64,000 bases of DNA from Microbacterium azadirachtae (GTDB lineage Bacteria > Actinomycetota > Actinomycetes > Actinomycetales > Microbacteriaceae). The stretch spans positions 1-64,000 of the forward strand of contig NZ_JYIX01000025.1 of NCBI RefSeq assembly GCF_000956505.1, read 5' to 3'. Positions within the stretch are counted from its first letter, which is position 1; the number at the start of each line of letters is the position of its first letter. The notes under the pieces were generated by a model. The model did no database searches. It was not told where the DNA came from and saw only the letters and a program-made list of their open reading frames with translations. Of the stretch, positions 24,783 through 36,854 are shown piece after piece. A program made the translations under genes and the position numbers.

Positions 24783-25456
24783 CGTGCTCCGTTCGTGTCG
24801 GCCGCCCGGCGGATCGGATCCCCGAGGCGGCGGAAGTCGTAGAGGTCGAGGGTGAGTTCGCCCGCGCGCAGACGCGCCAGGTAGGCGTCCTCCTTGGCGG
24901 CGCGGGCGCGGGCCGCGTCCAGGATCCGGTCGACGTCGCCGGAGGGCAGGATCGCGACGCCGTCACGGTCGGCGACGACGAGGTCGCCCTCATGCACGAC
25001 CCGGCCGCGCAGCGTGATCGGTATCCCGATCGTCCCCGGCCACTGCTTGATCGTGCCGCGGATCGAGATCGAGGTGCTGAACGCAGCGAAGCCCAGCTCC
25101 TGCAATTGCGCGGTATCGCGCACCCCGCCGTCGATCACGAGCCCCGCGATGCCGCGCGCCTGCGCCGCGACCGCCATCACTTCGCCCCAGTATCCGAAGG
25201 GCGCTCCTCCGCCGTCGACGACGAGCACGTCGCCAGGGCCCGCGGCCTCGAGGCCGTGGTGCAGCGCGAGGTTGTCTCCGGCCTGCGCCGACACGGGCAC
25301 CGCGCGGCCCGCGATCGCCGCCCCGTCCCAGGCGGGACGGAACGCGGCGTCGAGGAAGCAGTCCAGCCCCGACGCCTCGTACAGGGTCGCGCTCCCGAGT
25401 CGCAGCAGCTCCGCGACGTCGTACTCCGCGACCTCGCGCGCTCCGGCGCCGCTCAC
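24779..25456 (-). CDS. RraA-family protein, third copy (LigK-type aldolase candidate)
   Basis: 225 residues of the RraA/HMG-CHA aldolase fold. The active-site Arg-Asp pair is in VIDGGVRDTAQLQELG, and DRDGVAILPSGDV is the C-terminal motif. GDVLVVDGGGAPFGYWGEV forms the metal/pyruvate loop. In class II aldolases of this family these residues cleave 4-carboxy-4-hydroxy-2-oxoadipate or 4-hydroxy-4-methyl-2-oxoglutarate to pyruvate and a second acid. GTG start overlaps the preceding gene (GTGA). It is the most divergent of the three copies; which one is the aldolase is undecided. Confidence 0.88.
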   Translation of the reverse strand: MSGAGAREVAEYDVAELLRLGSATLYEASGLDCFLDAAFRPAWDGAAIAGRAVPVSAQAGDNLALHHGLEAAGPGDVLVVDGGGAPFGYWGEVMAVAAQARGIAGLVIDGGVRDTAQLQELGFAAFSTSISIRGTIKQWPGTIGIPITLRGRVVHEGDLVVADRDGVAILPSGDVDRILDAARARAAKEDAYLARLRAGELTLDLYDFRRLGDPIRRAADTNGAR

Positions 25457-26106
25457 GCCTCGGCCCGCTGCAGGTCGTGATAGCCGTAGCGCGCCCTGGC
25501 CTCGGCGATCGAGGCTCCGCCGAGCGCCGCGGCCAGGATCGACTCCTCGCGGGCGTGTATGCCTTCCGCGACCTCGAGCACCTCGGCCTCGCAGTCCTGC
25601 GGGATCACGATGACCCCGTCGGAGTCGCCGAGCAGGATGTCGCCCGGACGCACGGTGACGCCGCCGATCGTCACCGGCCTCTGCTCCTCGGCGACCTCGA
25701 CCCTGTCCTTGCCCGTGCGCATGAAGCGTCCCCGGCTGTAGATGGGGTAGCCGATCGAGAGGGCGCGGTGCGTGTCGCGGCAGACGCCCTCGATCACGGT
25801 CCCGGCGATCCCGCGGTGGTGCGCGACGGCGGTGAGGATGTCGCCCCACACGGTGCAGTCCACGCGTCCGTCGTTGTCGAGCACGACGACCTGGCCCGGC
25901 TCGACCTGGTCGATGAAGTCCCCGACCGTTCCCGCCGGGACCTGGGCGCTGACGTAGCGGACCGTGAAGGCGCGGCCGACCATGTGCTGACCGTCGGCGA
26001 GGGGGGCGAGGCCGAGCAGGCTCCCCGGGCGGCGCAGCTTGTCGAGCGCATCGGAGACGGTCGCGGTGCCCAGCGCGCGGAAGCGCTCGATGAGGGGGTC
26101 GGTCAT
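25453..26106 (-). CDS. RraA-family protein, second copy (LigK-type aldolase candidate)
   Basis: 217 residues. It reads ATVSDALDKLRRPGSLLGL near the start, VVLDNDGRVDCTVWGDI in the ligand loop, GTVIEGVCRDTHRALSIG with the Arg-Asp pair, and LGDSDGVIVIPQDC near the end. All residues expected for an active aldolase appear present. It overlaps both neighbouring RraA-type genes by 4 bp. By completeness this copy is a good candidate for the aldolase that splits the ring-fission product. Confidence 0.9.
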   Translation of the reverse strand: MTDPLIERFRALGTATVSDALDKLRRPGSLLGLAPLADGQHMVGRAFTVRYVSAQVPAGTVGDFIDQVEPGQVVVLDNDGRVDCTVWGDILTAVAHHRGIAGTVIEGVCRDTHRALSIGYPIYSRGRFMRTGKDRVEVAEEQRPVTIGGVTVRPGDILLGDSDGVIVIPQDCEAEVLEVAEGIHAREESILAAALGGASIAEARARYGYHDLQRAEA

Positions 26107-26774
26107 GGGGTTCGCTCCTCTGCGGTGACGGTGGGGAACTGGGAATCGTGCATGACCTCGCTCACGTCGCGGCCTGAGCGCACGGCCTCCGCCATGCGCT
26201 CCTCGCGGTCGGCGATGCGCCTCGCGAGGCCGACGATGCGCTCCGCCTGATCCGCGGCGACGAACACGACGCCGTTCACGTCGGCGATCACGTAGTCGTA
26301 CGAGGCGACCGAGACGCCGGAGATCTGGATCCGCTCGTCCGAGGCCAGCTGCACGATCCGTCCGCGGGCGCTCACCGGCACCGCGGCGCGGGCGTACAGC
26401 GGCAGGCCGAGCGCGGCGCTCTCCTGCACGTCGCGGCAGGCGCCGTCGACGATCACGCCGGCGACGCCCCGGCGCACGGCAGCCTCGGCGAGCAGGCCGC
26501 CCCAGCACGACACGTCGGTGCGACCGTGGTTGTCGATCACCACGACGTCGTCGGGCTCGGCGACCGCCACGAGCGGGGTCGCGATGTGCGTCGCGGGCCC
26601 GCTCCTCGCCTTGGGGCCCGCCGTGACCGTGCGCACCCGGCCGGCCGTCACCGTGCCGGACGGCCAGCGCGGCGCCAGCGCGGTCACCGCGCCGGGCAGG
26701 CCGAGCGTGTCCAGCGCGTCCGACACCGCGCAGCTGTCCAGCCCGCGCAGCGCCGCGACGATCGGATCTGTCAT
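26103..26774 (-). CDS. RraA-family protein, first copy
   Basis: 223 residues with the same fold: DSCAVSDALDTLGLPGAV, VVIDNHGRTDVSCWGGL, VDGACRDVQESAALG (Arg-Asp kept) and IADVNGVVFVAADQ. The last motif has Val-Asn-Gly where the other copies have Asp-Gly, so it may be altered in activity or specificity. A decarboxylase or a non-catalytic partner is possible. ATGA overlaps at both ends place it strictly in the dioxygenase operon. Confidence 0.88.
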   Translation of the reverse strand: MTDPIVAALRGLDSCAVSDALDTLGLPGAVTALAPRWPSGTVTAGRVRTVTAGPKARSGPATHIATPLVAVAEPDDVVVIDNHGRTDVSCWGGLLAEAAVRRGVAGVIVDGACRDVQESAALGLPLYARAAVPVSARGRIVQLASDERIQISGVSVASYDYVIADVNGVVFVAADQAERIVGLARRIADREERMAEAVRSGRDVSEVMHDSQFPTVTAEERTP

Positions 26775-27808
26775 CGGGCGTTCCGCTCCCCGGTGTTCGG
26801 CTCCCAGGTGAGGAAGCCCATCGCGTTGCCCGTGCCGGCCTCGGTGCGGTAGCAGGGCTCGTAGTCGACGTTCGTGACGCCGAGGCCCGCCTCGTCGGCG
26901 ATCCCGGCGACCGCGATCCAGTTGCGCAGCTCGGAGGCACCTGACATCATCTCGCCCGCGGGGACCGAGGACAGGTACTCGGCGTCATGGTCCTTCATCG
27001 CCTGGATGAACTCGGAGTCGAGCTTCTCGTCGATCACGAAGTGGCTGAGGCCGCCCGAGGCGACGACGCCGACGCGCAGGTCGCCGGGGAAGGACTGGAT
27101 CGCCCGGCCCACCGCGCGGCCGAAGTCGTAGCAGCGCTTGGCGCTCGGCGGGTTCGGCTCCCAGAAGGTGTTGATGAAGATCGGCACCATCGGGATCGTC
27201 GACTCCTGGCCGAGGAAGCGCTGGTAGATGAAGCCGAAGCCGTGCGGGATCGTGTGGTTCTCGTAGCGGCCGGCGGGGATGACCTCGGTCGCGCCGGTGT
27301 CGAAGTCGTCCGCCTGGGTGGACTGGATGATGTGCTTTCCGAGCGCACGGTGCGTGGGCCGCATGACCGTGCGGTCCGGGACGTCGCCCATCGCGGCCTC
27401 GGCGAGACCGGGCGCCATCTTGTCCAGCTGCGCCTGGGTGTACGGCGCGTGCGCGACCTCGTCGCCCCAGAAGACCGAGAACGGCGCGAGCCACTCGTCG
27501 CCGTAGGTCTCCTTGTGGTCGCTCGAGATGATGACGAGCACGTCCACGTCCTGCTCCTCGATGAAACGGGAGAGGGCGTCCATCGACGCCTGGCAGCTGT
27601 CCCAGCGGCGCTGCATGACGTCATGAGTGATCTCGGCGGAGAAGTCCTCGCGGAGGGCCTTGAGCTCCTCGAACGAGTACGTCCCGCCGCGGAACTTCAG
27701 GCCCTTGCTGCGGCGGTCGGCGACCCCGCGGGTCTCCCAGGCCTCGGGCGGCGCCGCCTTGAGCTGCGGGCCGTGCGAGGTGCCGAATCCGGCGACGATC
27801 TCGGTCAT
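26771..27808 (-). CDS. LigB-type (type III) extradiol ring-cleavage dioxygenase
   Basis: A 345-residue Fe(II) dioxygenase. GFGTSHGPQL supplies the first His ligand (His12), SSDHKETYGDEW the second His region, and IFINTFWEPNPPSAKRCY the Glu ligand region. ASGGLSHFVIDEK is the conserved GGLSH block of LigB, gallate and protocatechuate 4,5-dioxygenases. No separate LigA alpha gene is adjacent, so the enzyme may act alone like gallate dioxygenases. AAAGGA precedes the ATG. It is flanked by LigJ-like and RraA-type genes, completing a meta-cleavage route. Confidence 0.92.
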   Translation of the reverse strand: MTEIVAGFGTSHGPQLKAAPPEAWETRGVADRRSKGLKFRGGTYSFEELKALREDFSAEITHDVMQRRWDSCQASMDALSRFIEEQDVDVLVIISSDHKETYGDEWLAPFSVFWGDEVAHAPYTQAQLDKMAPGLAEAAMGDVPDRTVMRPTHRALGKHIIQSTQADDFDTGATEVIPAGRYENHTIPHGFGFIYQRFLGQESTIPMVPIFINTFWEPNPPSAKRCYDFGRAVGRAIQSFPGDLRVGVVASGGLSHFVIDEKLDSEFIQAMKDHDAEYLSSVPAGEMMSGASELRNWIAVAGIADEAGLGVTNVDYEPCYRTEAGTGNAMGFLTWEPNTGERNAR

Positions 27809-27841
27809 GGTGGATCCTTTCTCGGAGTGCGGGCGCGGCCT

Positions 27842-28843
27842 TCAGAGGCGGAAGAGGGCGCGCGCGTTGTTCTCGAGCACGTCGGCGCGACGGTCGTCGT
27901 CGAGCCACTCGATGTCGTCGATGAGCAGGTGGATGTCGTCGAACCAGCGTCCGGTCGCGGGGTCGATCTGCGACCCTGTTCCCGGCTTCTCGGATCCGAA
28001 GAGCACCCGGTCGGTGCCGACGGCCTTGAGCAGCAGTTCGAGGCTCTCCTGCGTGTAGAGGCAGGAGTCGAAGTGGAAGTTGCGCAGCTTGTCGAGGTAG
28101 GAGACCCCTGTACGCACGACCGAGGGCAGGAAGCGGCCCATCTGGTACGGGATCGCTCCGCCGCCGTGCGCGACGACGACCTTGAGGTCGGGGAAGTCGG
28201 CGAACACGTTCGCCTGGATCATGCTCCAGACCGAGACGGTCTCCTCCTGGATGAAGTGCAGGCTGTAGGGCTCTCGGGACGGGAACTTGCACCCCGCGGA
28301 GTGCAGCAGCATCGGCACGTCGAGCTCGCAGAGCGCCTCGTACAGCGGGTACCAGTAGCGCTCCCCCATCGCCGGCGGCACCTCGGTGCCCTCGAAGGGG
28401 TCGGAGTTGACCATCGCCCCGACGAAACCGAGCTCGGTGACCGCGCGACGCAGCTCGGGGAGCCACTGCTCGACGCTCAGGTACGGGCTCTGCGGGATCC
28501 CCGCGATGCCCTGGAACCGGCCGGGGAAGAGCTCGGTCGCGCGGTGGATGAGGTTGTTGGTCTCGGCCGTGAACCACTCGACGATCTTCGTCGGGCGCTC
28601 CGAGTGCATCGCGTGGAACGGACGCGGTGAGAGCAGCTGCAGATCGATCCCCGCGCCGTCGATGTGGTCGAGGTGGGAGATGTTCCCGAAGCTCGGGTGC
28701 GGCGCGTTGTAGGAGGCGATGAGGGCGTCGTCGCTGATGACCGGAGGCTTGCCGCCGTGCGAACCCCGCGCGGCGAGCAGCGAGGCCTTCCACGCGTAGT
28801 ACGCGTCCGGGGCGGACATGTGGCCGTGGACATCGATGATCAC
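27842..28843 (-). CDS. LigJ-like amidohydrolase, probable 4-oxalomesaconate hydratase
   Basis: A 333-residue TIM-barrel metal enzyme: IIDVHGHMS (HxH at His6/His8), LLHSAG in the middle strand, VVVAHGGGAIPYQMGRF and DRVLFGSEKPGTGSQID near the C-terminus. This set, especially the HGGGAIPYxxGR block, is typical of LigJ, which hydrates 4-oxalomesaconate to 4-carboxy-4-hydroxy-2-oxoadipate. GTG start after AAGGAG. It is first gene of the operon; a dyad/-10 promoter lies just upstream (28901-28977). Its neighbours supply the preceding (dioxygenase) and following (aldolase) steps. Confidence 0.88.
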   Translation of the reverse strand: MIIDVHGHMSAPDAYYAWKASLLAARGSHGGKPPVISDDALIASYNAPHPSFGNISHLDHIDGAGIDLQLLSPRPFHAMHSERPTKIVEWFTAETNNLIHRATELFPGRFQGIAGIPQSPYLSVEQWLPELRRAVTELGFVGAMVNSDPFEGTEVPPAMGERYWYPLYEALCELDVPMLLHSAGCKFPSREPYSLHFIQEETVSVWSMIQANVFADFPDLKVVVAHGGGAIPYQMGRFLPSVVRTGVSYLDKLRNFHFDSCLYTQESLELLLKAVGTDRVLFGSEKPGTGSQIDPATGRWFDDIHLLIDDIEWLDDDRRADVLENNARALFRL

Positions 28844-28900
28844 GGGGGCTCCTTCTGAATCTTCTGCGGTCCGGAGGGTCGGGGCTTCGTCGCTGTCTCG

Positions 28901-28977
28901 ACGCTATGAGAGCCCGCATCGGGGCGGATCGGCGGGCTGCGGGAAACTCCTCCTGGTGGATCCGACACGGTGTCCGA
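28901..28977 (-). promoter_or_regulatory. promoter and activator-type dyad of the ring-cleavage operon
   Basis: The dyad TCCGACACGGTGTCCGA (28961-28977) differs by one base from the perfect site at 15208. The -10 candidate TAGCGT is at 28901-28906, with centres 65.5 bp apart as at 15148-15224. No -35 consensus is visible. Confidence 0.72.
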
Positions 28978-28993
28978 ATCGGATCCGCCCGAG

Positions 28994-29017
28994 GGGCCGC
29001 GGTTCAGGCCGCGGCCC
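28994..29017 (-). terminator. hairpin downstream of the flavin hydroxylase gene
   Basis: A perfect 9-bp GC inverted repeat, GGGCCGCGG and CCGCGGCCC, around a 6-nt loop. It lies 57 bp after the stop codon of the gene ending at 29074 and upstream of the dyad of the next operon. It is a likely transcription terminator between the two operons. Confidence 0.6.
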
Positions 29018-29024
29018 GAGCCCA

Positions 29025-29087
29025 CTGCACGAGCTCAGTGCACGCGCTCAGTGCACGAGCTCACTGCACGAGCTCACTGCACGAGCA
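29025..29087. repeat. 13-bp tandem repeat spanning a stop codon
   Basis: Almost five head-to-tail copies of a 13-bp unit close to STGCACGAGCTCA, starting at 29025, 29038, 29051, 29064 and 29077 (partial). The stop codon of the hydroxylase gene (29074-29076) lies inside a copy. Each unit contains an alternative TGA in minus-strand reading, so copy-number change would alter the tail only slightly. Confidence 0.8.
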
Positions 29088-30954
29088 CGCTCGCGGCCGC
29101 ACGGATCCGCTTCAGGAACGGCTCGGCCGGATCCGCGGCGGGGGCGCGGCCTCCGCGGAGGATGACCGCGAGCGCGTCGTCGAGCACCATCGAGGGGTCC
29201 GCCGGCATCTCGGCCGCACGCCAGGCGACCTTGCGGTCGGGGCGCACCAGCAACGCACCATCGTCGCCGATCTGGCGCGCGGCGCGCCAGGCCTCGTCGG
29301 CGTCGTCGATCGCGACGACCGTGACGGGTAGGGCGCCGCCGATGAGGTCGATCGCCTCCTGCCAGCGCGCGGCGGCGGACGTCGAGGTGAGCAGGGTCAG
29401 TCCCACCCGCGCGACGAGGTCATGCGAGGACGGCGCCGGGCCGTCCTGAGCGGTGCGGCTCTGCAGCCAGACGTGCGGCAGGTGGTGCCCGGGACGCGAG
29501 GTGGCCTGGAAGTCCGTCGGATCCGACGGGTCTCCCGGCACCGGAGTCCCGTCGGGAACCAGCGCCCCCGCCTCGTAGTGGAACCCTGCCTCGACGCCCA
29601 GCTGGCTGTAGTCGTGCGCGTTGTGCGCGACCTCCGTCGCGACGCGAGCGCGCATCGCCTCCCCCTCCGGGGTGTCGCTCACGAACACCTCGAGGTTGCG
29701 GAAGCCCTCGGCCTCATCCTCGCCGAACCCCAGGGCTGCGGCGATCGGAGGGTGCCGGTTCGCGTTCTCCAGCGAGTGCGCGGTGTACCAGGCCACGATC
29801 GGCCGGCGCTCGGCCTGATAGCTGTCCAGAAGCGCATCCGGCGCCTGGCCGTCGAGCACCGCGGCCAGCTTCCAGCAGAGGTTCTGCGCATCCTGGATGC
29901 CGCTGTTCAGTCCGAGACCGCCGGTCGGCGGATGCTTGTGCGCGGCGTCGCCGGCGAGGAAGACGTGACCCGCGCGGAAGCGTTTCGCGACCAGCCCGTT
30001 GTAGGTCCAGCGGGTCATCGAGTGCATCGTGATCGCGTGATCCTCGCCGAGGCCCAGCATGCGCCGGATGGAGTCGAACAGCGCTGCCTCGTCATGCGGA
30101 TCGCCCTCGACCATCCAGCCGGCGACCGACACCAGCCACTCCTCGGAGTCGCGGTCGTAGTGCGTGGGGCCGAGCGCCTGGATCGTGCCGCGCCGCCGCG
30201 CCCCGCCCGCGGGGTGCAGGAAGTGGCCGAGCAGGGCGTCCGGCTCCGACCAGGCGGAAAGATCGAGGCTGACGTGGTAGTTCACGACCTCGCGCATGTC
30301 CCGAGGCCCCTCCAGCTCGACGCCGAGCAGGGCCGCGCTGTCGCGCCCGCCGTCGGCGGCGATCACGTAGCGCGCACGCACCTCGCGGACATCGTCCGTG
30401 ACGGCGTCGCGGATCACGACGGTCGCGGAATCCGCGTCCTGCCGGATGTCGACGGCCTCCTGCTTCGCGCGGATCCGGCCCGGTGCGGCGGCGACCGCAT
30501 GCCGGTGGATCAGCGGGTCGAGCCGCAGCTGCGGCATGTTCGCGAAGGCGCGGGGACTCGAGGCGCGGTACCGCTCGGCGTCGGGTCCGCCGCCCCACGC
30601 CGGGACCTCGCCGATCTTGAGGCCGTCGAATCGGCCCGGCCCCGTCGCGGTCGTGTACCAGACCGCCTTGCGCCAGCGATCGTGGGTCGGGGTCGCCGCG
30701 TAGATGTCCTCCGCGACTCCCATGTCGTGGAACGCCTCCATGGTGCGCGGGTTGAGCAGGTGCGCACGGGGGAACCGGAACACGAAGTCGCGGCGCTCGA
30801 GGAGCAGCACGTCGATCCCGCGCTGGGCGAGCAGGATCGCGCAGCTCATGCCGACCGGCCCGCCGCCCATGATGACGACCTCGACGGCCTCGGGCCACTC
30901 GTCCTCGCCGAGCGGCGGCAGGGCGGCGCGGGGGCTCTTCACGGATGCGGTCAC
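29074..30954 (-). CDS. FAD-dependent aromatic hydroxylase (TfdB/phenol monooxygenase-like)
   Basis: A 626-residue group A flavin monooxygenase. VVIMGGGPVGMSCAILLAQ binds FAD, AADGGRDSAALLG is the DG motif, GDAAHKHPPTGGLGLNSG is the second FAD motif, and a C-terminal thioredoxin-like domain completes the protein. It is longer than the 547-residue paralogue and its HKHPPTGGLGLN block is closer to 2,4-dichlorophenol/phenol hydroxylases. GTG start after GAGGAGG. Single-gene unit with its own dyad promoter (30982-31059), so it is coregulated with ring cleavage and may feed the pathway with an extra hydroxylation. Confidence 0.9.
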   Translation of the reverse strand: MTASVKSPRAALPPLGEDEWPEAVEVVIMGGGPVGMSCAILLAQRGIDVLLLERRDFVFRFPRAHLLNPRTMEAFHDMGVAEDIYAATPTHDRWRKAVWYTTATGPGRFDGLKIGEVPAWGGGPDAERYRASSPRAFANMPQLRLDPLIHRHAVAAAPGRIRAKQEAVDIRQDADSATVVIRDAVTDDVREVRARYVIAADGGRDSAALLGVELEGPRDMREVVNYHVSLDLSAWSEPDALLGHFLHPAGGARRRGTIQALGPTHYDRDSEEWLVSVAGWMVEGDPHDEAALFDSIRRMLGLGEDHAITMHSMTRWTYNGLVAKRFRAGHVFLAGDAAHKHPPTGGLGLNSGIQDAQNLCWKLAAVLDGQAPDALLDSYQAERRPIVAWYTAHSLENANRHPPIAAALGFGEDEAEGFRNLEVFVSDTPEGEAMRARVATEVAHNAHDYSQLGVEAGFHYEAGALVPDGTPVPGDPSDPTDFQATSRPGHHLPHVWLQSRTAQDGPAPSSHDLVARVGLTLLTSTSAAARWQEAIDLIGGALPVTVVAIDDADEAWRAARQIGDDGALLVRPDRKVAWRAAEMPADPSMVLDDALAVILRGGRAPAADPAEPFLKRIRAAASVLVQ

Positions 30955-30981
30955 GGATTCCTCCTCGAATGCGGAGATCCC

Positions 30982-31059
30982 AGGCTAGGGAGACGCCGGA
31001 ACGCGACGATACGTGCCATGAGCGCGAAAGTCGGCCGGCGATTCCGACACGATGTCGCA
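30982..31059 (-). promoter_or_regulatory. promoter and activator-type dyad of the second hydroxylase
   Basis: A dyad TCCGACACGATGTCGCA (31043-31059) and a -10 candidate TAGCCT (30982-30987), with centres 66.5 bp apart. Same class of site as at 15208, 28961 and 32693. Confidence 0.68.
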
Positions 31060-31144
31060 TCCCGTCAGCGCGCGCGGAGACGACGAAGGAGGACGTACCG
31101 TCCCCCTCGGAGCAGCACGTCCTCTTCCGCCCGCGGGCCGGTTC

Positions 31145-32593
<1,449 letters not shown>

Positions 32594-32630
32594 CGCCGTC
32601 TCCGTCCTCCTCGTCGAGTGCTGCCAGGGC

Positions 32631-32709
32631 GATGCTATTCGACGTCCGCGTCCGGTCTCCCCGTCGCGGCGGCGCAAGGCGGGGCGCTCGCCTCAGACAC
32701 CGTGTCGTG
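32631..32709 (-). promoter_or_regulatory. promoter and activator-type dyad of the aldehyde dehydrogenase
   Basis: The dyad TCAGACACCGTGTCGTG (32693-32709) keeps the GACAC-GTGTC core but not the outer bases. The -10 candidate TAGCAT is at 32631-32636; centres are 67.5 bp apart. It is the weakest member of the four-site set. Confidence 0.6.
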
Positions 32710-32763
32710 GGGCGCGGTTCCGGTGCGCGAGCGCTGAAGTATGCACGAGAGCGCAGGATCTGC

Positions 32764-32769
32764 TAGGCT
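32764..32769 (+). promoter_or_regulatory. possible -10 box for the 85-residue protein gene
   Basis: TAGGCT, a typical actinobacterial -10 hexamer, implies a leader of about 150 nt before the start at 32924. A good -35 is not evident. Confidence 0.4.
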
Positions 32770-32923
32770 CGGAGATTCCGCGCCTGGACTGCCGACGTCT
32801 CTTCGGCACCGCGCGAACCCCCTCGGCCGGAGCATATGCCCGCGAACCGCATCGACGCGCGTCCGCGCGCCCGGCGAGATCCTTCCGGCGGTCGACACCG
32901 CCCTCGAACATCTGAGCATCATC

Positions 32924-33181
32924 ATGAACATCACCTGGAAACAGGCCGACCACGACGTGTACGTGGCGACCCGAGACGGCGAGTATGCCGGTTTCGTGGC
33001 CGTCGACGGCGCGTCCCACGTCCTGCACGATCGACACAGCCGCCGCCTCGGCAGCTACCCGTCCCTCTCCGCCGCGCGCAGCGCGCTGGAGTCCTTCGGT
33101 GCGCCCGCCTCCGCGTCAGCGCACCGCCCGCGTCGCTCCGCCCGCAGCCGGCGCCGCCCTTCCACCGCGCGGAGCCGCTGA
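32924..33181 (+). CDS. small hypothetical protein, 85 residues
   Basis: Begins MNITWKQADHDVYVATRDGE and continues YAGFVAVDGASHVLHDRHSR, RLGSYPSLSAARSALESF. It thus has a compact beta-strand and helix domain of about 55 residues followed by an Arg/Ser-rich basic tail (from residue 65 on) that may bind nucleic acid or be disordered. The WKQADHDVYVATRDGEYAGFV core has the look of a conserved actinobacterial small protein, but I cannot name the family. No clear Shine-Dalgarno. Confidence 0.6.
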   Translation: MNITWKQADHDVYVATRDGEYAGFVAVDGASHVLHDRHSRRLGSYPSLSAARSALESFGAPASASAHRPRRSARSRRRPSTARSR

Positions 33182-33218
33182 GCGCAGCCCTCTCCGAAGA
33201 CTCCTCGCTCAGGAACCG

Positions 33219-33268
33219 ATCCCAAGAACGGTCCCTGAGCGAGCGCAGCGAGACGAAGGGCGCTCAAC
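33219..33268. repeat. dispersed hairpin repeat, copy 2
   Basis: Contains CTGAGCGAGCGCAGCGAGAC and GAAGGGCGCTCAACGACC, the same building blocks as the copies at 23020, 43351, 44820 and 49899. It sits between two convergent genes, next to a true terminator. Confidence 0.65.
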
Positions 33269-33286
33269 GACCCCGTCGAACACACG

Positions 33287-33324
33287 AAAAGGGGGACGAG
33301 CACCGAAGTGCTCGTCCCCCTTTT
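33287..33324. terminator. bidirectional Rho-independent terminator
   Basis: A perfect 17-bp stem (33287-33303 and 33308-33324) with a 4-nt CGAA loop; AAAA and TTTT at the ends provide U-tracts in both directions. It terminates clpC from the right and the small protein gene from the left. Confidence 0.92.
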
Positions 33325-33345
33325 CCGTACGGGATCCGGATCCGA

Positions 33346-35871
<2,526 letters not shown>

Positions 35872-36149
35872 GTCACTCCTTGTTCGTTGCCCGGTGGGGG
35901 CGGTGGCACAGTTCGTGCCGGATACATCGAGAGTAACGACCGGGCGAGGGGTGCAAGCCGTTGTTCGCCGTCGGCTGACCCGTGCGACGAAGCATGACGC
36001 GGCGGCCCCGCACCCCGTCGGGGCACGGGACCCGCCGGAGAACCGAGGACGTTCGCGACTCTGAAGGCGATCCGGGCCGGATCCGTCCTTCCGAGTTGCC
36101 ATCGTCCTGCGGAGTCGCCGACCCGCGCAGCTGATGGGAGATCCCACCC

Positions 36150-36193
36150 TTGACCCTTTTATCGATTGTCGTTATGTTAACGACCATCGATAA
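36150..36193 (+). promoter_or_regulatory. promoter with a 35-bp operator dyad over the -10
   Basis: -35 TTGACC (36150-36155), 17-nt spacer, -10 TATGTT (36173-36178). Overlying the -10 is an inverted repeat with 16-bp arms TTATCGATTGTCGTTA (36159-36174) and TAACGACCATCGATAA (36178-36193). The arms differ at one position and are separated by TGT. The placement implies repression, most simply by the XRE protein of the same operon. Confidence 0.82.
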
Positions 36194-36218
36194 CACTCGC
36201 ATCGACAGAGGGGGAACC

Positions 36219-36854
36219 ATGACCGCGGCCACACGATCCGGAAGACAAGGACCGACGACCCGTTCCGAACGCGCGGACGCGACCGCCGTGCTGATCGTCG
36301 GCACGCTTGTTCTCGCCGCCGCCGTCACGGTCGTGGTGCTGCGCGCCGCGCAGACCTTCCGCCCGGACGGCATCGCCTGGGTCCTGCCCATCGACCAGCA
36401 GCCGATCGACGCGACGGTGGGATCGGGCAGTTCCGCTGTGCACGGCTATGCCACGCAGGCTCTGGTGATCGTCCGGGGATTGAGCCCGGTGGGCACGGGC
36501 GCGATCGTGCTCTCGCACGTCGTGTGGGCGGCGGCCGCTGTGCTCGTCATCGGCTCCTCCCTCTTCATCGCCTGGTCCTTCCTGCGCGGGCGATTCTTCG
36601 CACCGGGAACGGTGCGCGCCCTCGCGATGATCAGCTGGGCGCTCGCGATCGGCGCCGGCGCCGTGCATCTTCTCGACGGGTTCGGACGCAACAGCATCGT
36701 GGCGGCGCTGGACCCGGATCACGGCGCCGTCTACGACGCGCCCGACACCTGGTCCTGGCTGCCGGTCTTCGCCGTCGGCGTGGCGCTCGGCCTGATCACC
36801 ACGGCCTTCCGCCGCGGTGTGCGCCTGCAGAAGGAGACGGAGGGGTTGGTATGA
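36219..36854 (+). CDS. integral membrane protein, first of a pair (DUF2975-like)
   Basis: A 211-residue protein with four predicted transmembrane segments: VLIVGTLVLAAAVTVVVLRA, a segment around IVLSHVVWAAAAVLVIGSSL, LAMISWALAIGAGAVHLLDG and WLPVFAVGVALGLITTAF. It ends RRGVRLQKETEGLV, the same tail as the next protein. Four helices with a C-terminal LQK-x-x-EGLV next to a small XRE regulator match the DUF2975/YoaS-YozG arrangement known from Firmicutes and actinobacteria; function unknown. Start at 36219 follows GAGGGGGAACC. ATGA overlap with the next gene. Confidence 0.82.
   Translation: MTAATRSGRQGPTTRSERADATAVLIVGTLVLAAAVTVVVLRAAQTFRPDGIAWVLPIDQQPIDATVGSGSSAVHGYATQALVIVRGLSPVGTGAIVLSHVVWAAAAVLVIGSSLFIAWSFLRGRFFAPGTVRALAMISWALAIGAGAVHLLDGFGRNSIVAALDPDHGAVYDAPDTWSWLPVFAVGVALGLITTAFRRGVRLQKETEGLV

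Noticed and set aside
29025..29087. 13-bp tandem repeat as a CRISPR or attachment site
   Set aside because: Period far too short, no spacers, no integrase or tRNA nearby.
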